A DNA stretch of 64,000 bases from Sarocladium kiliense. Its lineage: Eukaryota > Ascomycota > Sordariomycetes > Hypocreales > Sarocladiaceae. The number at the start of each line of letters is the position of its first letter. The first letter of the stretch is position 1. Below, in pieces: positions 43,918 to 56,100 of the stretch. The position numbers and the translations under genes were made by a program. The stretch is taken from assembly GCA_030734395.1 (NCBI GenBank), contig JAUZTG010000029.1, forward strand, positions 2,170,001 to 2,234,000, in the 5' to 3' direction. The notes beneath the pieces are model-generated. The model did not search any database. It was not told the origin of the DNA and saw only the letters and a list, made by a program, of their open reading frames with translations.

Positions 43918-46293
43918 TCAAACGTAAGCAAATTGAGATAAGTTGAGCTTCCTGGGCGGTGCATCGACCGTATCGTCTTCCTCGTCGCTATCGGGGATGA
44001 TCTGATCCTCGCTTCCCTCCAGAGGCCTGTTCAACGCTTCCACTTCGTCGAGATCGACCTTGGGTAAGGCGACCATCGTAGGATTTACAGGGAGGTTGTT
44101 CATGAAGCTCTTCCGCTTTGGAGGATCTCGGGCGTAGCCTGGTACCCGGGGAGAAGCATTAACCGCTTTAGCCCCGAGGCGCTGAAGGGGGGTCATTCTA
44201 GATGTAGCAGCGGTTGACGGAGCCGTTGAAGTTGTCGAGACGGCACTGAAGATCGAGTCTCGGCGGGACGCGACAGAGGAAGATGCTGTGGAAGACCCAG
44301 TGTATGAGAAACCCCGGATGGCCGATGTGGCTGGCGTTCGGAGCTTTTGGCTCAATGAAAGAGCCGTTGGGGGTGGCATCGCGGGGTCGGGAGAGGATGG
44401 AGGCGTGGTCTGAATTGTTGTCGTAGAGATTTGGGTTTCATCCAGGCCCGATCCAGCGTCGGATGGCTGAGTTGGCTCCTGAGATGTTTCCTCAATTGCC
44501 GAATTCTTCTCCGGTTGCGTTGAATCGTTGAATATTGCAATTGGTTTCTTGGCTTTCGGCTCCTTCCAGCCTTCGATATCTGGCAGACTCAAGAGTGCCT
44601 CGTTGACAGAATCATCTGAGAGCAGCAGCATGGCATCGCTTTTGGATCGGCCGGGGCTCTTCGCCTTCCGCCCCTTCGAAGCTGCTCCAGCGCTGAAGAA
44701 CTTGCTCTGTTTTGGAGAAATGTCCGTGATGTCCGAGTCGTCACAGAGGCGCGCCTTTTTAGATGGCCTCGGGGCCGGTTCGAGTCTTTGAGAAGTAGTT
44801 GTGATCTGCGCAGGCTTCGGCAGTGATGGACGAGACTCGCCAGCCACACGTGAGAGCATATTCCCAATAGGCTCCGTACGACGGCGTTGTAGGCGGGGTG
44901 ATGTCCGCGTCGCGCGATAGGGACCCGAAACGGTTGTCAAGGGCCCCTGCGCTTCATCTAGATAGGGGCGAGGTAGGGGGAAGACTCGAGGGACCAACCC
45001 GCCGTCAGTCAGTTGGGCAACTCTTTCTCGGTCGATGTTGAAGCAGTTGGGATCCATGGCACCCATGGGAATCCGGCCCTGACCTTTGAAGAATGTGTCG
45101 ATTGGCTTCACCCGGGGCTGCGGTGCTACTTGAGCACCCATCTGGGAGTGTCTCCTCTTAGTTGGCGTGGTCTGATGAGCAATAGGTAATTTGGTAATGG
45201 GATTCATGTCCCCCTTGGCAATGGCCCGGGCGACCTCTGGTTCGATGTAGGGCCCAATGAAAGGCATCTCCTCAGCCGTTCGCGTTCCGTCGAGCTCTGT
45301 CAGGTGGACAATCTCCTGCTTGGTCGGACAGAATACCCACTGGTGCAGAAAGGTCAACTCAGCCTGGTAGAATTGCGTTAGGTAGTTCTCAGAGACACGC
45401 TTCCCCTGAAACTGCAGCATCTTGACACATCTCTCAGGATCTTTGCTCTTTCGAAGCAGACGATATGCCGTCTTGAGTCCAACAGAAGGGAGCCCTTCGA
45501 GGTAGTCGCAACCGCTCATGATGGCCATGCGACGGAATTCTGCATCAGACCACCCCGTCAGAGATACTTCTCGACACGCGCAGAAGTCTTTGCGATTGAT
45601 CTCGATACAGTTGCCGTATTGGTCCAGCTTGGTGATGAGTCGTTTAGCGCCGAACACCAGCAAGTCAGAGTCCTCTGAAATGATGCCATGAATGAGGCCG
45701 TGCTTTTCCAGATAGACTAATTGGGAGTCGGCTTCGAATGGTGCAACGACATAGGGGATGTCCATCTTCTTGAGCTGCTGAATCACGGCAGATGCCATCT
45801 CGGGAGTGATGTCGATGCACTTTTGGAACTCTTGGGCGGCCTGCGATGGCTTTCCGGAGCGAAGGAGCTCCATCGCGAGCTTCTTCTTATCGTTCCTTGA
45901 CTTGGCACGGGACTCCTCGGTTCCCGCTTTACTGGGCAGCCGGCCACCATCGAAGACCATGTATGGCGTCACACCGAAGTGCTTAAGCATTCTTACTTTG
46001 TTCATAACACCAGAGATGTATCTGCAGATACGTTAGCATGGTCCAATAGAGATCTGGTTGTAAAAGCGCTGACTTGGTCGTTGGTTTGCCCTGGCCAAGC
46101 TCGACTGCGCATGAGTGGGCAGCACGATGGAGCCAGCCATACGCGTCGACACCGAGGGTTAGGCCATCATATTTCTTCAATTCTGAGCGTTTGTGAATGG
46201 ACTTGAGGAGAGGCAGAAGTCCTGTGAAGCATCGGTCAGAATTGGCGGTTTGCATATTAATCATGGCATTGAAGACGAACCAGAGACACCCAT
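43918..46293 (-). CDS. EXO1: Exonuclease 1 (Rad2/XPG family)
   Basis: This 754-aa 5'-3' exonuclease and flap endonuclease acts in mismatch repair and in resection of double-strand breaks. Exons are 46281-46293 (13 bases, coding MGVS plus one base), 46074-46221 and 43918-46021; introns are 59 and 52 bp. The start MGVSGLLPLLKSI is the conserved Rad2-family N terminus, which supports the tiny first exon. The N-nuclease region has VDAYGWLHRAAHSCA and YMVFDGG; the I region has APFEADSQLVYLE and GIISEDSDLLVFG, giving the metal-binding acidic residues; the helix-hairpin-helix reads MSGCDYLEGLPSVGLKTAYRLL. Beyond about residue 350 the chain is disordered, Ser/Pro-rich and basic, where mismatch-repair partners bind in homologues. 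RIYMS-like NLS patches (PSKKARL) occur there. Confidence 0.95.
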
Positions 46294-46914
46294 GATGGCG
46301 GCACGCGCAGCCTTTGTTAGCTGCGAGTCACGACAAGCAAGCAATACATGAAGCAAACAGCACCGGACGCGATCCTATGTCGCAATTCTGTAGTCTTGAA
46401 GGTTCGGAGGAAGGCTCTGTCGTTGCTCGCCCCTGTACGCGCTTAAGGAGTTGAGAGACGCGTGAGGGGGTCCTTGTATCTGGAAGTAAACAGATGCACG
46501 CGAAGTAAACAAAGATCAGGCGAGGCACAAGGGAGGTCTGTGGGCGAGGGCTCGTGGGCACGATGCGAGGATGACAAGGAGAAATCGGGATGATCAAAGA
46601 AGAGCCATATCGAAGATGAGGAGGACCAGAGTGTGGAAAGGAAGTGAGACGAGGTATGAGTAGGTGTGGTAGGAGTTCCAAGGCTGTCGTCGCGGGTCTG
46701 GAATTGGCCGCCTGGGCAGGGAAAGTGCGATGGTGTGCGGGTCCAGCGCTCTTTCCACTTTAAACAGGCGCGTCAAGCATGGGGAAGGCGCGTCGTCGGC
46801 GTTAAGGGTTAGGGTTATATCTATTTCTCGCTCTACATCGAAGGGACCTGGAATGCTGGAGGCTCTCCCTCGTCCTAACCAACCTCCTCCAACTATTTCA
46901 CTGTTGTCTCACTC
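46294..46914. other. EXO1 upstream region and subtilase 3' flank
   Basis: Both neighbours are on the minus strand. A telomere-like double repeat lies at 46802-46817. No gene is seen. Confidence 0.5.
46802..46817 (+). promoter_or_regulatory. Telomere-repeat-like box (TTAGGG units)
   Basis: The sequence is TTAAGGGTTAGGGTTA. It is 510 bases upstream of the EXO1 start and just past the subtilase stop. It could bind a Tbf1-like factor or be a telomeric relic. Confidence 0.35.
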
Positions 46915-49888
46915 TTATGTCACCTGGATCTGCGGTGTTCGGTACACCTCCCAATTGTCCGCCGCCTCTGGGCGTCCAAACGGCTTCAGCACCGCGAATC
47001 GCATCTCATACTTGCCCTTGGCGATGTTCGTTCCATTGCCCAGCTTTCCGAGCCATGCATAAGCGTTTCTCTCATCCACCGTTCGGACAGTGTTCACCAA
47101 CGGGAAAGTGACAGTCGCATCAGCGCTATCCGTCGCGGGGTTGAAGATGGCGTCTGAGTTGCCGAGCCAGCCAGCGACCGGGCCGATGTACTTGTTCTCA
47201 CCAACAACCGGAGGATACTTCCACTCGCGCTCCTTCCAGCCAGCTTCGAAGATGTCCCATCGGATCTGGCGCGAGCCCCAGAGGAGCTTGTTGTAAATGC
47301 GCGGGTAGTCCTGCTTCGCAAGGCTAAGGTCGAAGGAGTAGCTTGAGTCCGATGTAATGGAGACATTGGCCGGCCCTGAGACAGCCGTTGGGTAGCCGGT
47401 CTCTGTAAGGGGCGTCAATTGTGCCCTGAGATCTGCTCCCACGCCGTAGAAAGGCACTGACAAGCGCTCTCCATTACTCCCACCTAGTGACACTTTGCCT
47501 CCGTAGACGGGAAGGCCACTAACGTTCCAAGCTGGGGTGATCTTGTCCGGGTTGTCAAAGTTGACAGTGATCTTGCGGGACTGTCCCGGACCAAGCTTGA
47601 AGCTATTTGGTAGGCTGACCTTGGCCTCGAGGGTCTGGGGTCTTAACTGAGCAAACTTCTTGAGGCGCCTGCTGGCGCCTTTGTCATTGGGCAGCCAGCC
47701 GATGGCTTCAATGCCGGCACCGTGCTCGACGCTCCAGGTGTAGCTGACTTCTTCATCTCCTTCATTAAAGATGCTGACATCATGGTAACGCTTGAAGTAC
47801 CGGGTGTCGTTCAAGGCGAACTTCTCAAACTCAAGTCGGGTATCGTATTGGACAACCTTCCAAGCATCGACCAGACCGTTGCCAACCTGGGCTACTGGCG
47901 CAGAGTAGCCAAAGTCTGTCGCCGTGCCATCGGACCAGGGGACTGCCTTGCCGCTGGAGATGATACGCTGACCGAGCTCCTTGGCGAACCCAACACCCAA
48001 CTTGTCACGTCCTCCGTGAACACTGATCCAGAGCGCAGCAACACCTGCCACGTACGGACAAGCCATGGATGTACCACTGATCACATTGTAACCACCGTCA
48101 CTCCAGGCGCTGAAGATTTGTCCACCGGGAGCGGCGACATCAGGCTTCATCTGCAGATCCCAAGTTCCCGCCCAGCTGGTGAAGATGCTCGGCTTTCCCG
48201 CTGTGACGTGAGGCACCGCGACGATCTCCTCGGGGTTGAGTGAGAAATCAACTTCGACGCTGCCGCCATCAGCGATTGCGTTGATGATCGCTTCGCCAGA
48301 GTCTGCCGCAATCATGGCGAGGAGGCTATTTGTGCTTGTTGTTGCCGGGGTCGTCAACGGGCTCTCGTTGGTGTAGACGAGGATGTACTCAGCGCCCCTA
48401 GCCTCGAGAATGGCTTGCTTCTCTGCAAACGTGCAGCCACCCCTCCGCACAAGTGCGACGGTGCCCTCGAAGCTCACGTCTGACGGCAGGGAGGTGCAGC
48501 CATCGGCTGTGGCACCGGTGTTCAGAGACACTGACTTGATGGGCCAGTCCTTCACTGAAGGGGGGAAGTAGTCGGTGGACGGCAAGTATCCGATTCTGAC
48601 GGTATTCGAGCCGTCGTCGGTCGAGAATGTGGCACCGAATGGGCTCAGAGGGAAGAGTTCGGTCTCAATGGATGCAACTGCAACGACATTCTTACCCGAG
48701 GAACCAGAAGAGCCATAGAAGGGTCCGTTCGCGCCTACAAGCTTCAGTCAGTCTTCGTTCTGATACTAGCTGCTGCCTCAACTCTGTAGGGGAAGAATGA
48801 AATCTAGGTGTGACTTACCGCTGTTACCGGCCGAGATAGAGACGAAGACACCGAGCTCGACCAGCCTGGAAGCGACCTCGGCCCAAGCGTTCGTGCTCCA
48901 GCCATTTGCTCCACCGATACTGGCCGTAATGATATCGCACTGAAGTCGAAGTCAGCATACAGATCACAGTGTTGTATAGTCAATACGAACTCACCCCATC
49001 CTCATATGCCCTGATGAAGCTATCAATCAGGACAGCGGTGCTCGTCGAAGGCTGTGTAGAGAAGACCTTGTAGGCGTAAAGCGTCGCCTCGGGGGCAACA
49101 CCTTGCCAGAAATCAGTCTTGCCAGCGATGATACCCGCAACGTGCGTGCCGTGGCCGCGGGTGTCAGTTGGGTTGTCATCAGGGGCAATGGGCGTGATAG
49201 GCCAGTCTGCGAGTTCTTGTCAGCTGATGGACGAAGCGCTAGAGAGGACTGAAGCGTCCACATACCTCCATCACCGACGAAGTCCCAGCCGTCTGCGACC
49301 TTGAAGCCAGGACCGAAACCTTCGCCCAGCTATTTTGGTGTAAGTGCGATGGTCACAATGCGTTGCCCGAGTTTCACTCACAGCTCTATGATCGTACAGA
49401 ATACCGGTATCGATGACACCAACTGTCACGCCCTTGCCGTAGATGCCTGCTTCATGGAGTTTCGACACACCGGTTGAGATATGAGTGGTGTAGTTCAGGC
49501 TTCCACCGTCAGAGGGACCGTGTTCCTCGAATGGAGGCAACGCGATATATTCGTTCAGCCAGACGTTGACGACTCCAGGTAGCGTTCCGAGGGTATCGAT
49601 GTTGTACTCCTCGGTTGAGATTGCAACACCGGAGAAGACATCACTTTCGAAGGTTCGCTCGATATCGATACCTTGAATGCCGGCAATCTCTTCTTGTCGC
49701 TTTGCGAGAGATCCCTACCAAACTTAGCAACGGTGATTTGAGATGCAGCTAGCTCGACTGAGGTTTCTTACACGCTCGTATTCGATGATGTATCCAAGTG
49801 GGACAGGTTCAGTGTCCTCATCTTCTGGCGCAAAGGCAACAGCGCCGCTCACAAAGAGCAGGCTCAAGTAGACACGAGCAGACCGCAT
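46915..49888 (-). CDS. Secreted subtilisin-like serine protease with PA domain
   Basis: This 888-aa S8 family peptidase is probably secreted. Exons are 49772-49888, 49382-49714, 49266-49329, 48995-49206, 48819-48939 and 46915-48734 (introns 57, 52, 59, 55 and 84 bp). A signal peptide (MRSARVYLSLLFVSGAVAFA) precedes an inhibitor-like propeptide. The triad is Asp141 (VGVIDTGI), His190 (RGHGTHVAG) and Ser505 (SGTSMACPY), with the oxyanion Asn in SAGNSG. A protease-associated domain is inserted before the serine (CTSLPSDVSFEGTVALVRRGGCTFAEK), followed by a long C-terminal part with beta-sandwich character and several N-glycosylation sequons (NVS, NGT). The layout resembles Bacillus Vpr and fungal minor extracellular proteases. 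It may serve nutrition or substrate invasion; that is inference. Confidence 0.93.
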
Positions 49889-50323
49889 GTTGGTCGATCT
49901 TCGCTTGCTCCTGGGATAGCTTCTCCACGAGATCGCGACACAACATGCTTTCCGGGCGATCCTACATGTTTATACATCCTCGCCTATGGAGCTACCCCTC
50001 CAATATCCCACTAAAGCCAAGGGCTCTGCGATTGCGTCTTTGGGGTAGCTCAAGGATTCTTGCTAGGATCATGATACCACTTTCCTCATTCACCCAAAGC
50101 GCGCCAACTGGTCCATAGAAGTCGGGCATGTTGCGAACGGGCCCCTCGACTAACATGCCGCGATAGTTGGCGATCCGGGCCTTATGCCGAGCTTGGCTGG
50201 TTAGCCAGGAGTCCGTTGTGTAGGTGAGCTTTGGCTATCAATCGCGTGGCCAAGCTGGTTTGGTTGGTTGCAAGGGCTTTCTTCTCCGGTACTCGTACCT
50301 TTAAGGCAGGTCGAAGATGCAGG

Positions 50324-50334
50324 TAGGGTTAGGG
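50324..50334 (+). promoter_or_regulatory. Telomere-repeat-like box
   Basis: TAGGGTTAGGG is found 436 bases upstream of the subtilase start codon. Function is inferred from similarity to Tbf1-type sites only. Confidence 0.3.
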
Positions 50335-51228
50335 CCATTGCGATGCATCCACGGTTGATCACGCGATATGGAAGAAAAGACAACCTTCAATTGACTGCTA
50401 TGAGACTATCGAGAGCATGCAACCTGCGACATAACCGAAAGCTGACTTCGATCGCTTCGGTCCAAGCCTACATGCGGCCAACGCAACATCGGCGAAATAT
50501 CGTGGTCGCCCTCACTGGTAACGAAAACAGCTGCAGATACTGCGAGAGCATCTCAATCGTGCAGGATCCGAATTGCCACCAAAGTCAATAGTTGATGTTT
50601 GCCCGCACGTCTGGGCGGCCTCGTCTGAAGTAGGCAGGAGGAATAACAACCCGACCTGCACGTTTATAGCCCGGCTCCCCCCTCATCTCCGAGTAGTCTC
50701 TCTTTTCGCCCGCGGCCATTGCGCCTTATCAGGGATGTTACATCGCCAAGCGGCTGTCAGTCCAGGCTTCTTGTAGACGACCGGCCGGGACCGGTGAGCT
50801 TGGCGTGCTGCGACAACTGATTCTTTGGAGCTTCTAGGGTGAACTTGAGCACATAAAGGACTCTTCAACCTTCCTTTCTGGACTCGTGAATGCAAGACAT
50901 TAGAATAGCGGCCAAATGATTCCAATAGCCGCAAAACAAATTCGGAACCATTGACATCCGTTCTTGGGTGAGGGAAGATGTGGTATCTGGGGACTGGCAG
51001 TTCACTACATGGGGTCGGGAGTGCTTCTGTGGCTGCTCTGTGGAAGCGAGTCTGCTGCAAGCGCAACCGAAGCGACTCATGGATAGGTCATATACTTGCT
51101 AGACTGAGCGAGTCATAGGAGTGCATATGGTTTGTTTTTGGAAACATCTCAAATCTCAAGTTAGAACATTTACGTCTCCCCGGGTCCTGTCGCCAACACC
51201 ACCCGGGTTATTGTTGGGGAGAACCATC

Positions 51229-51243
51229 AACCCTAACCCTTAC
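51229..51243 (-). promoter_or_regulatory. Telomere-repeat-like box (RMCCCTA type) before TMA16
   Basis: On the + strand the sequence is AACCCTAACCCTTAC, 119 bases before the TMA16 ATG. It fits the Tbf1 consensus RMCCCTA known from ribosomal protein promoters in yeasts outside the Saccharomyces lineage. Confidence 0.45.
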
Positions 51244-51279
51244 CAATTTTGACTGAGAAAAAAATCGCTTCGCCTCAAC

Positions 51280-51345
51280 ATGCAAGCAACCAGCGACCAC
51301 CAAACCGACTCACATACAAGCAACACTTACAGCCTGATTGCCTGA
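51280..51345 (+). CDS. Upstream ORF before TMA16
   Basis: This 21-codon ORF ends 16 bases before the TMA16 ATG. Spacing that short usually disfavours reinitiation, so it may reduce translation if the transcript starts upstream of 51280. Confidence 0.35.
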   Translation: MQATSDHQTDSHTSNTYSLIA

Positions 51346-51361
51346 TCAAAGCTTTGTCAAA

Positions 51362-52082
51362 ATGCCAAACACTCTCGCCAAGACCCGCAAGCAGATTGCG
51401 AAGAAGCGCGGCGCCAACAACCTGGTTCTGCATGAGAAGTCACGAAATACACTGCGTTTGCATAAGGCCCATGTCCGCGACCAAAGGCTTGGAAAGCTGG
51501 CCTCGGCGAGGAGCAAGAAGGAGCAACCTATCGGTATGTATGGTGATATCATTTTGATATATGAGATCTGAGACTGACATATCGATACTTCAGCCGATCG
51601 TGTGGCCTACTTCCAGGTCAACATCAAGGAGAATGGCGGAGAGCCCATCGACGTCGCAACCGTGCAGGAGCTCATCGAGGGGTGCGTTTTCTGGCAGACT
51701 GAGTTATGCGGCTGGTTACTGACGTGTCTCAGGTACATCGCCTTCGCTGAGGAGGAGTATTCAGAGGCCAAGAAGGAGCGCAGACCAGGCCGCCCTGCCA
51801 GTGCGAAGGAAGATTTGATGAAGCTGAGGCTTGATACTCTTCAGCACGAGCACCAGCAAGGATTTTGTAAGCTTTTTTTTTTACTGTGGACAGCGTTATT
51901 CTGGTCTTGGACAAGCACTGACAACTGTTCTAGCCCTTCCGGAGGTCACAACACCTGAAGGTATTGCTGCCCTATTACTGTGGGAGGGCAACTGGTCGTA
52001 CCTCAGCAGCCTCCCGTGGATTAAGGTCACTAAGGCAGGCGAGCTGCGGCAAAGCGAGTTTCCGAGCAAGGGGCTAATTTGA
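51362..52082 (+). CDS. TMA16: Ribosome biogenesis protein Tma16
   Basis: This 180-aa protein belongs to the Tma16 family, found on pre-60S ribosomal particles. Exons are 51362-51533, 51594-51681, 51733-51866 and 51934-52082, with introns of 60, 51, 51 and 67 bp taken in order as 60, 51 and 67. The N terminus is strongly basic (TLAKTRKQIAKKRGANNLVLHEKSR is the nuclear/RNA-binding patch). The helical middle (VAYFQVNI, ELIEGYIAFAEEEYSEAKKERRPGRP) and a C-terminal block (GFSLPEVTTPEGIAALLLWEGNW) match the family. All splice joins keep conserved strings intact. The telomere-like box and the upstream ORF before it may control expression together with other ribosome biogenesis genes. Confidence 0.9.
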
Positions 52083-52470
52083 GGCTCTTCGGCATCCTGC
52101 TTATGCGATACGACCACATATAGCGCGGCGTTCCGGCTTGTTGTTATGTCATCCTCCTTTCCGATACAGCACTCTTGCATGCATTGAAGTGGTATAGAGA
52201 AATTGATTCGTTTATTTCTCCGTGTTTGCTTTGTTTCGATCGGAAGCTGGTGGCCTTGACCATTGTGCAAACCTCTAGGACGGCACGGTGCCGTGAGGAG
52301 TCGCCCTGCAAACGCGAATCCGAAGAGGCTCAAGCACCTTCGGATGCCAGGCAGCACGTTTAGATCGTGTACAGACAGATATAAAAGGAGGTCAGATATC
52401 CTGGGGTTCCATCTGCTCCACCCATCACTCATCAGCCTTTTACGTTCACATATTCCCATCACGCAATACC
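52083..52470. other. Short intergenic with promoter of the orphan gene
   Basis: This holds the TMA16 3' flank and a TATA box at 52380-52387. No other feature is seen. Confidence 0.5.
52380..52387 (+). promoter_or_regulatory. TATA box of the orphan gene
   Basis: TATAAAAG lies 91 bases before the ATG at 52471, the best core promoter match in the window. Confidence 0.7.
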
Positions 52471-53188
52471 ATGGATTCCACAACAACCAACGGAGTCATC
52501 CGCTCTCCTGCCCTCTTTGGGCGCTTGGCCCAGCCCCCTAATATCGACAACTCTAAGGCCCGACGCGAATATATCTGGGAGGCGGTCCGTCTCTCTGATG
52601 CAACTCTCACCGATCAGCAGCTGCTCAACATCCACGGCCATGCCACAATCGAGGCGTGCCAGTGGGCTGCCTCTCTTGGCTGGGTCACCATCACCGAAGA
52701 TGTTCTGCAATGGCTCATCGAGCTCAACATCTGGAAAGGCAAGCTCCCCATGGTCCCACTGCCATGGCACGGTGACGCGTACACGGGCAACTGGCAAACC
52801 GATGGAGCTTCCCAGTTCTACAGCAACTGGCTGCAGACCAACCATAACAGCGTCTTCGCTCCTCGCCATGAACGGCCTTCATTCATTCGCAATGCCTGGA
52901 ATTACCAGTTGTCGGCTTTCCTAGGTCGCTGGTGAGCAGCGCGTAACATATCCTCAAACCCCACGTATCAGCCGTTTCACCCTTGTGGCGTGGTCTTCTC
53001 TGTCAACAGTATTTTCCGCTGCCCAAAAGGTACACTTCATCATGAATTCCTGCTTTACAATGAGACTTTCAGTTCCATGGCTAACAAATGGGTTAGACAA
53101 GAGCATCCTTCGCCGTCAGCAGCCAATGATCGAAGACATCGGCGAGGCGTCTCAGACCGACGGTCCTGCCAAACACGAGGAGGCTTGA
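52471..53188 (+). CDS. Small orphan protein, family not recognised
   Basis: I do not recognise this protein. The first exon (52471-52931) codes 153 clean residues with many Trp (YIWEAVRLSD, CQWAASLGWVTITEDVLQWL, NIWKGKLPMVPLPWHG, RNAWNYQLSAF). It has no signal peptide or membrane segment. I prefer three exons, 52471-52931, 53010-53029 and 53097-53188 (190 aa), because both introns have usable signals (GTGAGC; a GCTAAC branch site before GTTAG) and the tail becomes acidic (MIEDIGEASQTDG). Alternatives are a 154-aa unspliced form ending at 52935 and a 229-aa form using only intron 1 and ending at 53238. The strong TATA box and regular start support a real gene. Confidence 0.6.
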
Positions 53189-56100
53189 TTCGAGAGACAG
53201 TTGGCGAAGATCTTCAACAAGATGAACTCGTCTATTGATTGAGCATTGGCTCGTCTTTCTTTCGTCGACGGACCATGTTGTTGGGCAGGATTGCGTGCTA
53301 GGCAGTCGAATTGCTGATGTTTTATTCTTCATTTTGGCCGCGAAGCCACGCTTTCGGAAGTATTTTCGACTATCATAGCATGTTCAGAGTCGTGAATAAT
53401 TCGTCTATTACCGTGATATCTGTGTTAAAGTGATGGGCACATCATTTCTTTGGACCGGCCTCTGCTATTTCTGATCTCAACTTACCTTTGCGCACGATTT
53501 GACGGCGATTTAATGCAGTCGATCCGATCTGCAGTAGCCAAGCTCCGTGAAGCAGAATTTTGACTGACATCACATCATATTATCCATTTATTAGGATAGA
53601 TATCTCGCCAAACCCTTGAACGAAGTGCCCTTCAATGTGTGTAGTTGAGGTCCCCGTGGTGCTTCGTGATAGTCGCCTACCCTATAGCTATGTGCAACAC
53701 AATTATGCTGATGACCCTCGCCGAGGCACACTCAGAATATATCCCACATGAATATCAGCGGTGGTCCAGTGGTGATGAAATGTGGAAAACTGCAAGTTGA
53801 GCTCACTCTAACTCCTACGGTTCGAAAGGGCCGGGTTCGCGCTCGCCACCTACAGCATGGAAAATTGGCAGAATCCCATATTTCGACATTCGCCACCCTG
53901 TTACAGTCCGAGAAACTGGAGCACGCAGCACACACAAAAGCGAGATCTGGCACCGTCCTACCACCCAATTGTGCTCCTCCCACCTTCATGGAGCGCACAG
54001 ACACTGTGATTCGCTAGAGGGAACATCCCTTGGGGAAACGTGCACCGCTGAAAGAGGGGAGAGGGATTGTCGATCTAATTCCCCGATTGGGTAACTTGGA
54101 TCACACATTTCCACAGGTCGTTTGTCCGCGTATAGAATTGAAGGGATGATGAAAGTTGATTTGCTATCTTCATACTTCGAGAGTTGAATCGAAAGATTAT
54201 CTTGTTCAATTGAGGGGGATGTATGGATGTGACGGTCGATCGGAGTTCATTCGGGGTCGGTTTCGAGCTCTGGTGTCTCGGTGTTAGAGAATACACGCGG
54301 TTGGGGTGTGATGTCATTCCGAGAACAATCGGCACCGTGGGGAATAGGCATAGTAGTCTATCGTAAGAGATCGAACGTCTACAAGATTCATGGTCAGGAT
54401 TTGTCAAGCCCGAAAAGAAGGGACAACCTAATTCCCGGAGAAGAGATACAGAATGGGCAAAGCGAGACGGGTGTGACGAAGGCCAGCCCGGAGCGTTATG
54501 TCCTCTTTCTCAACGAAAGTTTACTTGGGACCGACTGAAGGCATGAGGCAGGCTTCCAGATATGGCTGTGACGTTAGTAGGGCACGTTTCCGGTCTCTTC
54601 AGTGCCAACGACATCTGAGGAGGGACGAAATGTGGAGTGTCCCTTGACGTCGGTCAACTTAAACCAATGTGCATGGTACACGGCAGAAGGGGCCCAAAGA
54701 GTGCCGTCTTGATCAAGATCTGTCGATCAGGATAAAAAGCTCCGGGCCCATAGCAGGGTCTGCTGCATGTTTCTGTTGAGATGGCATGTGGGTTGCCGAA
54801 TGCAGCGCCTTGCAAGGACGGACATAACGCCTGGGATGAAATGTGTTTGGGGGTGGGGAGACGTCACTCTTGTGTTGGCTGGTTAGGAGTGAACGGCTGA
54901 ACCATAACGCTTGGTAGGGAGGAATGTGAAGAGAGACGGTGCTAGCTGGTAGCCTTGAGGTTGACGTTGGAGGGCGGAGATAGCATTGCCATACAGTCCC
55001 CATGGGTGAAGGCAGTCTCGCGCAGAAAGGCCTGAAGGGGAAGAAAGCGGGGCACTGTTGGAGGAGCGAACACTGGACTTGACATGTCTATCTGTAGATT
55101 TTTTGGCAGCGAAATTGTGTAGAGCATGAGTGGCGAGAGGCAGAGGCACTCCGAAGCCGTGACGGGATTGGCCACGGCCTGTTGTCCGCAATGCTTCAGC
55201 CAGCCAGGATCACGCCTTAATTGGTGGCTGAAGGTGCCTGGGCATTGGCGACGTCTCTCCCGAATAACGTCGGACAGAGCAATGTCACTGGTCCACAGGG
55301 GGGGTCTTCCACTGTAGACATCACCGTTCAGCGCTGTTGTCCCCTGGAGGCTCTACTCCGCGTATTGCCAGAACCCTAGCTTTACCTAAACCTACGGCCA
55401 GGCGGGTGAATGCTTCCTGCTTTGGTAGGTACGTACCATCCTAGCACAACCAGCTCCAGGACGGCAAGCGTGAACACCTCCACGGCCAGTGGCAGTTCCG
55501 GTTCACAAGCGCATGTCTCTCGCACGTTTTCAATTACCCTCGCACTCGTATCGCGACCGGTCAAATCTGGCCGACCAAGGGTCCTCATCCCTGGAATCGA
55601 CCCATGGAACCGCCTTTCGACGCCCAAAAAACCCTCCTGAACCTTCGATCTCCCTTCTGCCCTGGTCCTAGGGAGATCGACTGTGCCAGCGGGGTGACCC
55701 GAATCCGGCCATGGCACGGTGCACCCCCTATGGCCCCAAACCGAGTCCGACCGTATGTGAAGCAGCGCCTAGAGGAGAGGACAAGAAGAATACAGGTCAA
55801 AAGCCGACCACAGCAATCCGGAGCGAATGTCATCATCGGATAACGACGTAGTGATCGGTCCTTGGAGATAGACCCACTGGACCCCCTGCACCGCCGCCAA
55901 GTGGCCCTGCCGCCCCTCCTACAACACCGAAGCTTGCCCCGCAACAGCTTTATGATTTCGCTGTCAGCAAAGAAAGCCGCGATTGCTTCGTTTGTGGCTT
56001 GGTCCCGCAGATCAGTTTCTATCCTGCCATCAGGCCATCTTTCAGCTTCCTTGAACCACCGGGGGTGATGATCAGGGTGAAGCGGTTGTCATGGCCATCG

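Larger units (their letters stand above)
49889..51361. other. Divergent subtilase/TMA16 promoter region
   Basis: Two telomere-like boxes lie at 50324-50334 and 51229-51243. A 21-codon upstream ORF precedes TMA16. Otherwise no gene is visible. Confidence 0.5.

Noticed and set aside
53758..53850. tRNA-like stretch with TGGTCCAGTGG and GGTTCGA
   Set aside because: The A- and B-box-like strings are present, but I could not fold matching acceptor, D and T stems at normal spacing.
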